Below are positions 23,197 to 31,578 of a stretch of DNA of 64,000 nt, one piece after another. The DNA is from Scatosoma sp002474405 (lineage in GTDB: Bacteria > Bacillota > Clostridia > Christensenellales > Borkfalkiaceae). The position numbers were made by a program, and so were the translations under genes. A model generated the notes under the pieces. That model made no database searches and had not been told where the DNA came from. It was given only the letters and a program-made list of their open reading frames with translations. Position 1 is the stretch's first letter. The number at the start of each line of letters is the position of its first letter. The DNA is taken from the NCBI GenBank assembly GCA_937892545.1, contig CALAFO010000053.1, positions 39,740 through 103,739 on the forward strand, written 5' to 3'.

Positions 23197-24366
23197 ATGA
23201 AAAATTCCACGTATAAAAAAATACTCGGAAAAATCCCCGCGGGGGTGTTCGTATTCGGGGAAGACTTGCGTATTTTATATGCCAACGCCTCGTTCGCGCG
23301 CGCTTTCGCCTCGCCCGATTATGCCAAAAAAGCGGGAGAAAACATTAAAAACGGCGCTTTTCTCGACGCGTATCTTTCCTGCCCCGTTTACGCCGGGCGC
23401 GGCGGGAAAAAACAATCGTCCTGCGGAGAAAAGGCGGAGTGCGGGTATTGTACGCTGCACCGCGTGATGGCGCGCGCCGCGCAGGAAAACGCGGAACAAT
23501 CGGACGTGATTTCCGTTACCGTAAATAAGGGAAACCGCACGGAAACCATCGGCACGAGAATCCGTATTTTACCCGTAGACGGCGAAGCGCCGCGCGGAAA
23601 AAAACGCGGGAAGCGGCTGTTTCTCGGCTTAACCGACGGCGCGATGCAGACGGAAATCGCGCGGGAAATGCTCACGGCAAAAAGAATGCAGCAGCGATTG
23701 TTGCCCGCGGGCAAGCAGACGGGCGGCGTGCCGTATTCGTATATGTATATTCCCTGCCTCGATATCGGCGGCGATCTGCCGGACGTGTACGAGCTGAACG
23801 GCAAAGTGTACGGCGTTCTTTCGGACGTATCGGGCAAAGGAATTTCCGCCGGCATGCTTTCCGCGTTTATCCGCGCGGGATTTAACCGCAAGGAACAATC
23901 GGTGGCGAAAGCGGTATCTTCTCTGCGCGATAAATTCGTGGAATTAAACCCGGACGAACGCTCGTACATCACGGTGGCGGCGGTGTGCATGGATAAAGCC
24001 ACGCATACGCTTTCGTACGTGCTGGCGGGGCACAACGCGCCCATTCTTCTCAAAAGCGGCAGGGGGTACGGCATCAACGAAATCGAAGATCCCGCGCCGC
24101 CCGTTTCCAACTGGATTGCCGATTACAGGTATGCGGAAAAAACCATGCCTTACGAAGCGGGCGATCTTTTGGTGCTGTTATCGGACGGCGTTACGGAATG
24201 CGCCAACACGGCGGGCGAGCGCTTCGGCATCGAACGCGCGGAAAGCGTGCTGATGCAGTCTGCCTGCGCGGAAGATTTTATCGGGAAATTAAAGAACGCG
24301 CTCACCGTGTTCTGCGGCGGAAAATTCGGCGACGATATTACGGCGATGGCGTTCGATCTGAAATAA
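23197..24366 (+). CDS. PAS-domain PP2C (SpoIIE/RsbU-type) serine phosphatase
   Basis: 389 aa from ATG 23197 (GGAGGGG upstream). Residues 1-150 form a PAS-like sensor (GVFVFGEDLRILYANASFAR) holding a cysteine cluster, CPVY...SSCGEKAECGYCTLHR. Residues 175-389 form the SpoIIE-type PP2C domain: AKRMQQRLLP, GGDLPDVYEL with the metal Asp, SDVSGKGISAGMLSAFIRAG, LLSDGVTECANT and GDDITAMAF. Such enzymes dephosphorylate anti-sigma-antagonists in stress or sporulation switches. The expected GGDxxD motif reads GGDLPDV, so the second metal Asp is present. The partner is unknown. Confidence 0.85.
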   Translation: MKNSTYKKILGKIPAGVFVFGEDLRILYANASFARAFASPDYAKKAGENIKNGAFLDAYLSCPVYAGRGGKKQSSCGEKAECGYCTLHRVMARAAQENAEQSDVISVTVNKGNRTETIGTRIRILPVDGEAPRGKKRGKRLFLGLTDGAMQTEIAREMLTAKRMQQRLLPAGKQTGGVPYSYMYIPCLDIGGDLPDVYELNGKVYGVLSDVSGKGISAGMLSAFIRAGFNRKEQSVAKAVSSLRDKFVELNPDERSYITVAAVCMDKATHTLSYVLAGHNAPILLKSGRGYGINEIEDPAPPVSNWIADYRYAEKTMPYEAGDLLVLLSDGVTECANTAGERFGIERAESVLMQSACAEDFIGKLKNALTVFCGGKFGDDITAMAFDLK

Positions 24367-24405
24367 AACGCGGCGGAAAACCGCCGGAAAAGGGGAAAAG
24401 GGAAA

Positions 24406-25158
24406 ATGATCGATTTTCATACGCATATACTTCCCGGCATCGACGACGGCGCGAAAGACGTTTCCGTTTCCGCCGCGATGCTGGAGAAAGAAAAAGAACA
24501 GGGCGTAAACGAAATCGTGCTTACGCCGCATTATTACGGAAAATTCTACTCTCCGCAGGATTTCGTGCGCCGCCGCGCCGCCGCGTACGAAAAACTGCTT
24601 GCCGTTGCGGCGGGGGAGTTTTTTTTCACGCTCGGCGCCGAAATTCATTTTTCCGATACGCTGTCCGTCAACGCGGAGTGCCGAAAGCTTGCCATAGGCG
24701 ATACGCGTTACGCGCTGGTGGAACTGCCGTTCGGCGAAAAGTGGTCGGGCTCGCTGCTTACGCGGCTCCGGTATTTTATGGACGAAACTGAACTTACCCC
24801 GGTTATCGCGCATATCTGCCGCTATCCGCAGCTCAGAAAAAATCCCGAAGCGCTGCTTCGTCTGGCGGAAATGGGGTGTTTGCTGCAGGTAAACGCCTCG
24901 GCGTTCTGCGATAAAGATTCAAGCGGCTTCGTGTTTGCGGCGCTGAAACATAATCTTGTGCATTGCCTCGGCTCCGATTGCCACAACGTAACCGATCGCG
25001 CGCCCGATTTAAAGCGCGCGGAAGAGGCGATCGCGCAGGCGGGGTATGCCGATCGGCTGGAAGAAATCGGGCAGATTATGAAATGCGTTACGGAAGATCG
25101 CCCGGTGAAATGCGCGGCGGCAACGCCCGTAAAAAAATTTTTTAACCGTTACAGGTAA
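24406..25158 (+). CDS. CpsB/YwqE-type PHP phosphatase
   Basis: 250 aa with the metal-binding sites of the PHP tyrosine-phosphatase family: DFHTHILPGIDDGAKD at the start, TPHYYG, the ALVELPF Glu, and LGSDCHN near residue 190. The family's usual HPERY block reads HICRYP, keeping the His and Arg but losing Pro-Glu. In relatives this enzyme dephosphorylates a tyrosine kinase that controls capsule or exopolysaccharide synthesis. No kinase or polysaccharide genes are adjacent, so its partner is elsewhere. AAAAGGGG precedes ATG. Confidence 0.82.
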   Translation: MIDFHTHILPGIDDGAKDVSVSAAMLEKEKEQGVNEIVLTPHYYGKFYSPQDFVRRRAAAYEKLLAVAAGEFFFTLGAEIHFSDTLSVNAECRKLAIGDTRYALVELPFGEKWSGSLLTRLRYFMDETELTPVIAHICRYPQLRKNPEALLRLAEMGCLLQVNASAFCDKDSSGFVFAALKHNLVHCLGSDCHNVTDRAPDLKRAEEAIAQAGYADRLEEIGQIMKCVTEDRPVKCAAATPVKKFFNRYR

Positions 25159-25161
25159 ACG

Positions 25162-25674
25162 ATGGCGGAAAAAGAGAACGGCAAAAAAAGGATGATTCTC
25201 CCGCGCGTTTTCACAACGCTTTTTACGCTGCTGTATCTGGGCTGGATTTTTTCGAATTCGCTGGCTACGGCGCAGCAAAGCGGCGCGACGAGCGGCAAAG
25301 TGCGCGACGCCGTGCAGAAAATCGTCGATTTTTTCTTCGGAAAAGGGGAAATTTTCGTTTCGCATCGCTTCATCCGTAAAGCGGCTCATTTTTCCGAATT
25401 CGCGCTGCTCGGTTTTCTTGCGTTTTTTATGTATGATACATATTTTTCCGCAAGAAAAAAAGCGACGGCAATCTGCGCTTTTCTCGCGGCGGGAACAACG
25501 CTTGCGGGCGGGGCGGCGGATGAGTGCATACAGATTTTCGTGGACGGCAGAGGTCCTTCCGTGTTCGACGCGATGATTGATTTTGCGGGCGGAATCAGCG
25601 GCGTTTTTGTGGCGTTGGCGGTGTTTTTTATCGTAAAAAAAGTAAAAAACAGGCATAACCGACGATATTTATAG
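25162..25674 (+). CDS. VanZ-like family membrane protein
   Basis: 170 aa with four membrane helices and the VanZ signature: WIFSNSLATAQQSG after helix 1, HRFIRKAAHFSEFALLGF, and DECIQIFVDGRGPSVFDAMID before the last helix. VanZ homologues confer teicoplanin or lipoglycopeptide tolerance in some species, but most chromosomal copies have unknown roles. The gene begins 3 bases after the CpsB-like gene, so they share a transcript. Confidence 0.88.
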   Translation: MAEKENGKKRMILPRVFTTLFTLLYLGWIFSNSLATAQQSGATSGKVRDAVQKIVDFFFGKGEIFVSHRFIRKAAHFSEFALLGFLAFFMYDTYFSARKKATAICAFLAAGTTLAGGAADECIQIFVDGRGPSVFDAMIDFAGGISGVFVALAVFFIVKKVKNRHNRRYL

Positions 25675-25748
25675 CAGGAAAACGCGGTAAAAACGCATAA
25701 AAAAGGCATAAAATACATAAAAAAACGGCTGTTTTACATACTGAAAGT

Positions 25749-26162
25749 ATGAAAAATAAGGGCTTTTTTTACAGAATTCTGCTGGTTTCCGCGTGTATTT
25801 TTATGCCGTTTCTGCTGGGGAACGCAAAAAAATCCGACCTGAAAGAAATTTCGAAGCCGTACGCGGGCACGTACGCGTGCAAAGAAATAAAGTACGGCGA
25901 ACGCGATTTATCGGAATATATTTCGGGCGCGACGCTCGAACTGAAAAACGACGGCACCTACGTGCTTGCGGTGGAAATGAAAAACGGAAAGACGCGTAAA
26001 AGCGCGGGCGATTACGAGGTGAACGGCGAAACGATTGCGTTTATCGATAAAACGAAGAAACACGCGCCCCGCCGCGTGTTTTCGCGCAGAAACGACGAAA
26101 TCGAAGTGGTTACGATGCTGCACGGAAAAACGCTGTATTTTTTATTTGCGCGCGCGTCGTAA
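25749..26162 (+). CDS. Small secreted protein, unknown function
   Basis: 137 aa with a signal peptide (MKNKGFFYRILLVSACIFMPF, cleavage probably near GNA-KK). A basic beta-rich domain follows, with GTYACKEIKYGERD and LELKNDGTYVLAVEMKNGK. The strand pattern (GxY...LxLxxDGTY...G.Y) recalls small lipocalin-like or META-like barrels that Firmicutes export. No catalytic motif is visible. Confidence 0.65.
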   Translation: MKNKGFFYRILLVSACIFMPFLLGNAKKSDLKEISKPYAGTYACKEIKYGERDLSEYISGATLELKNDGTYVLAVEMKNGKTRKSAGDYEVNGETIAFIDKTKKHAPRRVFSRRNDEIEVVTMLHGKTLYFLFARAS

Positions 26163-26213
26163 AAGCGCGGAGTTTTCCGTAAAAAATAAAGATTGGCGAT
26201 TTGTTCCGGCGGA

Positions 26214-26239
26214 AAAAATTTTCTGCCGGAATTTTTCGT
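26214..26239 (+). terminator. Terminator after the small secreted protein
   Basis: TTCCGGCGGAAAA and TTTTCTGCCGGAA form a hairpin followed by TTTTT. Confidence 0.75.
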
Positions 26240-26275
26240 TGCATTTTTTTTGTCGCTTCGGGTTGCCTCGCGCGC

Positions 26276-26305
26276 TTGACAAGCGCATACAAGATAGTGT
26301 ATAAT
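26276..26305 (+). promoter_or_regulatory. Promoter of the pflA-pfl operon
   Basis: TTGACA (26276-26281) and TATAAT (26300-26305), 18-base spacer, 65 bases before the pflA start. Confidence 0.85.
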
Positions 26306-26370
26306 AATTCCGGCTTGCAACAACATAGGGCTTTGCGGGCGGTAAAAAAGCGGAAAGGAGGCGAGGCGCG

Positions 26371-27147
26371 TTGAAAGGTTATGTTCATTCTTTCGAATCG
26401 TTCGGTACGAGCGACGGACCGGGCATCCGCTTCGTTGTGTTTCTGCAGGGCTGTCCGATGCGCTGTTTGTATTGTCATAATCCCGATACGCGCGAATTTA
26501 CGGACGGCGGAAAGCGGTTGGGGACGGCGTACGAACCGCGGCAGGTGCTGGACGAGATTTTAAAGTACGAAAAATACATCGCTTCGGGCGGGGTAACGGT
26601 ATCGGGCGGCGAGCCTCTGATGCAGGCGGAATTCGTAACGGAATTGTTCTCGCTGCTGAAAGAGCGCGGCATTCATACGGCGCTGGATACTTCGGGGTGC
26701 GCGTTCGACGCCGCGGACGAAGCGAAAACGAAAACCATCGGAGCGCTGCTGGAAAAAACGGACCTGATTCTGCTGGATATCAAGCATATCGAAAGCGGGG
26801 CGCACAAAGTTTTAACGGGGCGCGGCAACGAAAATATTACGTTGTTCGCCCGTTTTGCGGCGGCGCGGGGCAACAAAATGTGGATTCGCCACGTGCTTGT
26901 GCCGGGCTATACCGATTCCGACGAAACTTTGAAAAAAATCGGCGAGTTCGCCTGGGGGCTCGGTACGGTAGAAAAAGTGCAGATTCTGCCTTATCATACG
27001 CTGGGCAAATCGAAATACGAAAAAATGGGCTTGCCGTATCCGCTGGAGGGCGTGGAGCCGCCGACGGAAGAACGGGTGAAGAACGCGCGGAAAATCATGC
27101 GCGAGGCAAAGGAAAACGCGGAAAGAAACGCCGCGGATAAAAGATAA
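26371..27147 (+). CDS. pflA: Pyruvate formate-lyase activating enzyme
   Basis: The 258-aa radical SAM enzyme uses a TTG start behind AAAGGAGG. The cluster motif CPMRCLYCHNP (CX3CX2C) and the SAM-binding GGVTVSGGEPLMQ identify it. It generates the glycyl radical in pyruvate formate-lyase by abstracting a hydrogen from the Gly of the RVSGY loop. Unusually, that loop is here carried by the separate 77-aa protein at 29308, which must therefore be its direct substrate. Placement before pfl, rather than after, is unusual but seen in Firmicutes. Confidence 0.95.
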   Translation: MKGYVHSFESFGTSDGPGIRFVVFLQGCPMRCLYCHNPDTREFTDGGKRLGTAYEPRQVLDEILKYEKYIASGGVTVSGGEPLMQAEFVTELFSLLKERGIHTALDTSGCAFDAADEAKTKTIGALLEKTDLILLDIKHIESGAHKVLTGRGNENITLFARFAAARGNKMWIRHVLVPGYTDSDETLKKIGEFAWGLGTVEKVQILPYHTLGKSKYEKMGLPYPLEGVEPPTEERVKNARKIMREAKENAERNAADKR

Positions 27148-27226
27148 CCACGTTTGAAAACAGGGGAAAAGAAGAGGATAACGGGGAAAGAGAAGAGAAT
27201 AAAGCATACCAAGGAGAAGCAGAACA

Positions 27227-29269
27227 ATGCAAAACGAAACGACGGTATACGAGGGCTGGAACGGCTTTCAACCCGGAGAATGGCAAAACGAAGTAAACGT
27301 AAGAGATTTCATTCAGAAGAATTATACTCCTTACGAGGGCGGCGCGGAATTTCTTGCGCCCGCGACGGAAAATACAAAGAAACTGTGGAAAATCGTTACC
27401 GATCTTTCCGCGAAAGAACGCGAAGCGGGCGGCGTTTTAGACGCCGATACCTCTATCGTATCTTCGCTGACGTCGCACGGGGCGGGGTATCTCGATAAAG
27501 ATCTGGAACAGATTGTGGGGTTGCAGACGGATAAGCCGTTCAAACGCGCGTTGCAGCCGTTCGGCGGCATCAGAATGTCCGAAGAGGCGCTTGAAATGTA
27601 CGGCTATCATCTGGACCCGAAAGTGAAAGAAATTTTCGCCAAGTACAGAAAGACGCATAACGACGGCGTATACGACGCGTACACGCCCGAAATGCGCGCG
27701 GCGAGAAAGGCGCACATTTTAACGGGGCTTCCCGATACCTACGGCAGAGGCAGAATCGTGGGCGATTACCGCCGCGTGGCGCTGTACGGCGTAGATTTTC
27801 TCATCGCGAAAAAAGAAGCGGATAAAAAGGCGATGACGGGCGAGATGACGGCGGAACTCGTGCGCGACCGCGAAGAGGTTTCCGAACAAATCAAGGCGCT
27901 GAAAAAGCTGAAAGAAATGGCGAACATTTACGGCTGCGATATTTCTCAGCCCGCGAAAACGGCGAAAGAAGCCGTGCAGGCGCTGTATTTCGGGTATCTT
28001 GCGGCGGTGAAAGACCAGAACGGCGCGGCGATGTCTATCGGCAGAAACAGCACGTTCCTCGATATTTATATCGAAAGAGATTTGAAAAACGGCGTGATTA
28101 CCGAAGAGGAAGCGCAGGAGTACATCGACCATTTCGTAATGAAGCTGCGCATCGTGAAATTCATGCGTATCCGCGAATACAACGAGCTGTTTTCCGGCGA
28201 CCCTACCTGGGTAACGGAATCGATCGGCGGTATGGGCGAGGACGGCAGAACGCTGGTTACGAAAACGGCGTTCCGTATTCTGCACACGCTGGATAATTTA
28301 GGTCCCGCGCCCGAACCCAATTTAACGGTGCTGTGGGCGCGCGCGCTGCCCGAAAAGTTCAAGAAGTTCTGCGCGGATCTTTCCATCCGTACTTCTTCGC
28401 TGCAGTACGAAAGCGACGAGCTGATGCGCCCCTTGATGGGCGACGATTACTGCATCGCCTGCTGCGTAAGCTGCATGCGCGAGGGCAAGGACATGCAGTT
28501 CTTCGGTGCCCGCGCCAACCTTGCCAAATGCCTTTTGTACGCGTTGAACGGCGGCAAAGACGAGCTTCTGAAAGATAAGAACGGCAAGCCTTTTCAGGTT
28601 TCGCCCGCGTTCCCCGCGGTGGAAGGAGACGGCGCGCTGGATTACGACGACGTGGTGGCGCGTTACGAAAAGACGATGGGCTGGCTTGCGGATTTGTACG
28701 TAAACACGTTGAATCTGATTCATTACATGCACGACAAATATTCGTACGAAGCGCTTGAAATGGCGTTGCACGATACGAAAGTGCGCAGATTTTTCGCTAC
28801 GGGCATCGCGGGGCTTTCCTGCGCGGTGGATTCGCTTTCCGCCATCAAATACGCGAAAGTGTACCCGATCCGCGACGAGGACGGCTTGATTGTAGATTAC
28901 CGTATCGAAGGCGACTATCCGAAGTACGGCAACAACGACGACCGCGTGGACGAAATCGCCGTGTGGCTTTTGAAAACGTTTATGGGCAAAGTGGCAAGCC
29001 ATCACACGTACCGCGATTCGATTCCCACCACATCGATTTTGACGATTACTTCCAACGTGGTGTACGGCAAAAAGACGGGCAACACGCCGGACGGAAGAAG
29101 AGCGGGAACGCCGCTTGCGCCGGGCGCGAATCCCATGCACGGCAGAGACCACACGGGCGCGATCGCTTCGCTTTGCTCGGTGGCGAAATTGCCGTATACG
29201 TTTGCGCGCGACGGCATTTCCAACACGTTTTCCGTAACGCCTTCCTCGCTGGGAAGCGACGAAGAGTAA
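27227..29269 (+). CDS. pflB: Pyruvate formate-lyase catalytic subunit lacking the glycyl-radical domain
   Basis: 680 aa, clearly PFL from WNGFQPGEWQNEVNVRDFIQ onward. Active-site Cys412-Cys413 sit in CIACCVSCM, and GRRAGTPLAPGANPMHGRD is near the end. It converts pyruvate and CoA to acetyl-CoA and formate under anaerobic conditions. It stops after SSLGSDEE, where normal PFL (about 740-760 aa) continues into the ~75-residue glycyl-radical domain. That domain is encoded by the next gene with its own start and ribosome site in another frame. The split is at a linker and leaves both halves intact, so this looks like a genuine two-subunit enzyme rather than a random stop. Confidence 0.93.
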   Translation: MQNETTVYEGWNGFQPGEWQNEVNVRDFIQKNYTPYEGGAEFLAPATENTKKLWKIVTDLSAKEREAGGVLDADTSIVSSLTSHGAGYLDKDLEQIVGLQTDKPFKRALQPFGGIRMSEEALEMYGYHLDPKVKEIFAKYRKTHNDGVYDAYTPEMRAARKAHILTGLPDTYGRGRIVGDYRRVALYGVDFLIAKKEADKKAMTGEMTAELVRDREEVSEQIKALKKLKEMANIYGCDISQPAKTAKEAVQALYFGYLAAVKDQNGAAMSIGRNSTFLDIYIERDLKNGVITEEEAQEYIDHFVMKLRIVKFMRIREYNELFSGDPTWVTESIGGMGEDGRTLVTKTAFRILHTLDNLGPAPEPNLTVLWARALPEKFKKFCADLSIRTSSLQYESDELMRPLMGDDYCIACCVSCMREGKDMQFFGARANLAKCLLYALNGGKDELLKDKNGKPFQVSPAFPAVEGDGALDYDDVVARYEKTMGWLADLYVNTLNLIHYMHDKYSYEALEMALHDTKVRRFFATGIAGLSCAVDSLSAIKYAKVYPIRDEDGLIVDYRIEGDYPKYGNNDDRVDEIAVWLLKTFMGKVASHHTYRDSIPTTSILTITSNVVYGKKTGNTPDGRRAGTPLAPGANPMHGRDHTGAIASLCSVAKLPYTFARDGISNTFSVTPSSLGSDEE

Positions 29270-29307
29270 ACGGACGAAAAAATTACAACGAACGGAGATA
29301 AAAAACA

Positions 29308-29541
29308 ATGAGTGAGAGAGTAGATAATCTTGTAAACATGCTGGACGCATACGTAGCGGACGGCGGACATCATCTGAACGTAAACGTTTTCAACCGCGAA
29401 ACGCTGCTTGACGCGCAGAAACATCCCGAAAAATATCCGCAGCTTACCATCCGGGTATCGGGGTATGCCGTTAATTTCAATAAGCTTACGAAAGAGCAGC
29501 AGGACGAAGTGATTTCGCGTACGATTCACGAGCACATGTAA
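29308..29541 (+). CDS. Separate glycyl-radical domain of pyruvate formate-lyase (GrcA-like)
   Basis: 77 aa, aligning by eye with the C-terminal end of PFL: DNLVNMLDAYVADGGHHLNV, NRETLLDAQKHPEKYPQLTI, and the radical loop RVSGYAVNF with Gly52. It starts at ATG with CGGAG 11 bases upstream, 38 bases after the pflB stop. It resembles the E. coli spare-part protein GrcA/YfiD, but GrcA supplements a complete PFL. Here the neighbouring PFL has no radical domain, so this protein should be obligatory for activity. It is not a simple frameshift because the junction has a ribosome site. Confidence 0.92.
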   Translation: MSERVDNLVNMLDAYVADGGHHLNVNVFNRETLLDAQKHPEKYPQLTIRVSGYAVNFNKLTKEQQDEVISRTIHEHM

Positions 29542-29571
29542 CCGTACGGATTGCATATCGGTATATAAGTT

Positions 29572-30729
29572 ATGGCAACGAAGAAAAGAAAGAACAACAG
29601 AAGAAAAGCGGCGGTAAAATTGCCGCTTTTCGTGGTGATTCTGCTGATTATCGCCGCGCTTGTGCTGGCGTTTCTCTGGTGGAAAGGCTATCTGGACATA
29701 TGGCTGAAACCGGGAGATTCCGCGGGCGGCGGAACGGGCGACAACCCCGGCGGCGAAACGATTGTTACCGACGATCTGCAGATACATTTTCTGGAACTCG
29801 GCAACAAATATACGGGCGATTGCACGCTGATTAAAGTAGGCGATACCGAAATTCTGGTGGACGCGGGTTCGCGGCAGTCCTCGGCGAAAACGATTACGGA
29901 GTATGTAAGCCGGTACTGCACGGACGGCGTGCTGGAATACGTGATTGCTACGCATGCCGATCAGGACCATATTTCGGGATTTGTAGGCACGTCTGCCGCC
30001 AAGGGGATTTTCGAAGCGTTCGAATGCAGAACGATTATCGATTTTGCGCGAACGTCGAAAACTTCGCAGCTGTATCAGAAATACGTTGAAAAGCGCGACG
30101 CTGCCGTGGCGGCAAGCGAACAGACGGTGCATTATACCGCGCTCGATTGCTGGAACAACGCGAACGGCGCGCAGAGAACGTACGAACTTGCGCCCGATAT
30201 CACGCTGAATTTTCTGTATCAGAAATTTTACGAAGAGGATACGTCGGACGAAAACAATTATTCCGTATGTTTTCTTCTGAAACAGGGCAACAATAACTAT
30301 CTGTTTACGGGAGACCTCGAAAAAGAGGGTGAAAAATCGCTTGTGGAAAACAACGATTTGCCGCAATGCAAGCTGTTCAAAGCGGGGCATCACGGTTCGA
30401 AAACTTCTTCGAACGACGAATTGCTTGCGAAAATCCGCCCGGAAATCGTGTGTGTTTGCTGTTGCTGCGGAAGTACGGAATACACGGAGAATATCGCCAA
30501 CGTTTTCCCCACGCAGGATTTTTGCGACCGCGTGCTGAAATATACCGATAAAATTTACGTAACGTCGATATATTCCGAAACGGCGGAGGGGAATTTCGAA
30601 TCGCTGAACGGAAACATTATCGTGTCTTCGAACGGCGGAGAAGTGAAAGTTACCTGTTCGGGCAGCAGCGAGCCGTTCACGAAGAGCGAATGGTACCTTA
30701 AATATCGCGCCGGAAACAAGGCTGCGTAA
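29572..30729 (+). CDS. Membrane-anchored metallo-beta-lactamase-fold hydrolase (ComEC/Rec2-like)
   Basis: 385 aa with a Lys/Arg-rich start, one membrane helix (about 18-42), a Gly/Pro linker and a metallo-beta-lactamase domain outside the cell. Metal motifs are IATHADQDHISG (residues ~124-135), FTGDLEKEGE and KAGHHGSKTSS. This matches the stand-alone ComEC-type hydrolase domain, whose members act on nucleic acids or remain unassigned. A short VCVCCCCGSTEY cysteine run is odd. It follows the pfl genes by 30 bases; a functional link is not evident. Confidence 0.82.
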   Translation: MATKKRKNNRRKAAVKLPLFVVILLIIAALVLAFLWWKGYLDIWLKPGDSAGGGTGDNPGGETIVTDDLQIHFLELGNKYTGDCTLIKVGDTEILVDAGSRQSSAKTITEYVSRYCTDGVLEYVIATHADQDHISGFVGTSAAKGIFEAFECRTIIDFARTSKTSQLYQKYVEKRDAAVAASEQTVHYTALDCWNNANGAQRTYELAPDITLNFLYQKFYEEDTSDENNYSVCFLLKQGNNNYLFTGDLEKEGEKSLVENNDLPQCKLFKAGHHGSKTSSNDELLAKIRPEIVCVCCCCGSTEYTENIANVFPTQDFCDRVLKYTDKIYVTSIYSETAEGNFESLNGNIIVSSNGGEVKVTCSGSSEPFTKSEWYLKYRAGNKAA

Positions 30730-30798
30730 ATAAGCGGCGGAAGGTTTCACCCGCGGGAAGAGATTTCCTGTTTGCCGATAAAAATTGAATTTCTTCTG

Positions 30799-30840
30799 AA
30801 AACCGCCTTTTGTTACGAAAACAAAAGGCGGTTGGTTTTG
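30799..30840 (+). terminator. Terminator after the pfl operon
   Basis: AACCGCCTTTTGTT pairs with AACAAAAGGCGGTT around a short loop; T-rich on the downstream side. Confidence 0.8.
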
Positions 30841-30973
30841 GGCGGACGTATGGCGCGACGTATGCGCTTCGGTTTGGGAAAACCGTTTTTGCGGGCGGCG
30901 GCATATAATGAAAGTAGCAAAGGCGCCCCGAAAGGGCGTTTTGCGAATTCAGTTACGGAGAATCCGATTCAAT

Positions 30974-31363
30974 ATGGCTAAAATTATCATCACGAATCAA
31001 GCCGATTTCAACGGCGAATACGGCGCGGAAGCCGTTCCCATTACTTTTATGACGAATACCGTTACCACGACGATTGTCAACGGGCTGACGGCGACGCTTT
31101 CCGCAAACAAGACGTACTGGGTAGACGGACCGCTGCTGTACACCGTGGTTATAGAAAACAATTCAGGCGACGTGTATTCGAAAGGCGTGCTTGCGGATAA
31201 ACCGGATACCGCGAACGTGTCGTTCGATACCGATTACGCCGTGCAGATCAACGGCGCAAAGACTTCCGATTATACGTTTACCGGCGGCGTGTTAAGCGTA
31301 AATCTTCCGGATCTTGAGGACGGTGCGACAATGACCGTTACCTTTCAGGTTACGAAAGCGTGA
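30974..31363 (+). CDS. DUF11-like surface-type protein without signal peptide
   Basis: 129 aa from ATG 30974 (ACGGAG 11 bases upstream). The sequence is a single beta-sandwich: a WVDGPLLYTVVIENNSGDVY strand pair, KGVLADKPDTANVSFD, and LEDGATMTVTFQVTKA. This is the pattern of the DUF11 conserved-repeat domain, usually found in tandem in cell-surface or spore-exterior proteins. There is no signal peptide or anchor. It may be released on mother-cell lysis, or be intracellular. Confidence 0.65.
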   Translation: MAKIIITNQADFNGEYGAEAVPITFMTNTVTTTIVNGLTATLSANKTYWVDGPLLYTVVIENNSGDVYSKGVLADKPDTANVSFDTDYAVQINGAKTSDYTFTGGVLSVNLPDLEDGATMTVTFQVTKA

Positions 31364-31547
31364 AGTAAAAATCTACGCGGCGGGCGCTTTTGATCGGCGG
31401 AGCGATTGTTTTTCGGGCGGCTGCTGCGATTGCAAAACGCATTTTGAAAAGCGGCGGAATTTTTCCGACTTCGTTACGCTGAAAGCTCCCGGTTACGACG
31501 ACGTGGTTTCCAACGTCATCGGGTATCAGACGCGCACGCGGGTATAG
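31362..31547 (+). pseudogene. Open frame without a start codon after the DUF11 gene
   Basis: An open frame of about 60 codons overlaps the DUF11 stop and reads plausibly (EVKIYAAGAFDRRSDCF, GGCCDCKTHFEKRRNFSDFV, YDDVVSNVIGY). It has no ATG, GTG or TTG in reach. A frameshift from the DUF11 gene or loss of its start would explain it. The Cys cluster suggests former coding function. Confidence 0.3.
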
Positions 31548-31578
31548 GCGCGGCTTTCCGTTTTTCGCGGGGCAAGGT

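Noticed and set aside
29270..29307. Simple frameshift explaining the split PFL
   Set aside because: A single indel would not create a ribosome site and start codon, nor remove the linker; the two frames do not overlap.
29002..30750. 582-codon minus-strand frame opposite pfl and the hydrolase
   Set aside because: It spans several verified genes antisense and has shadow composition (Arg, Phe, His rich) with no motif.
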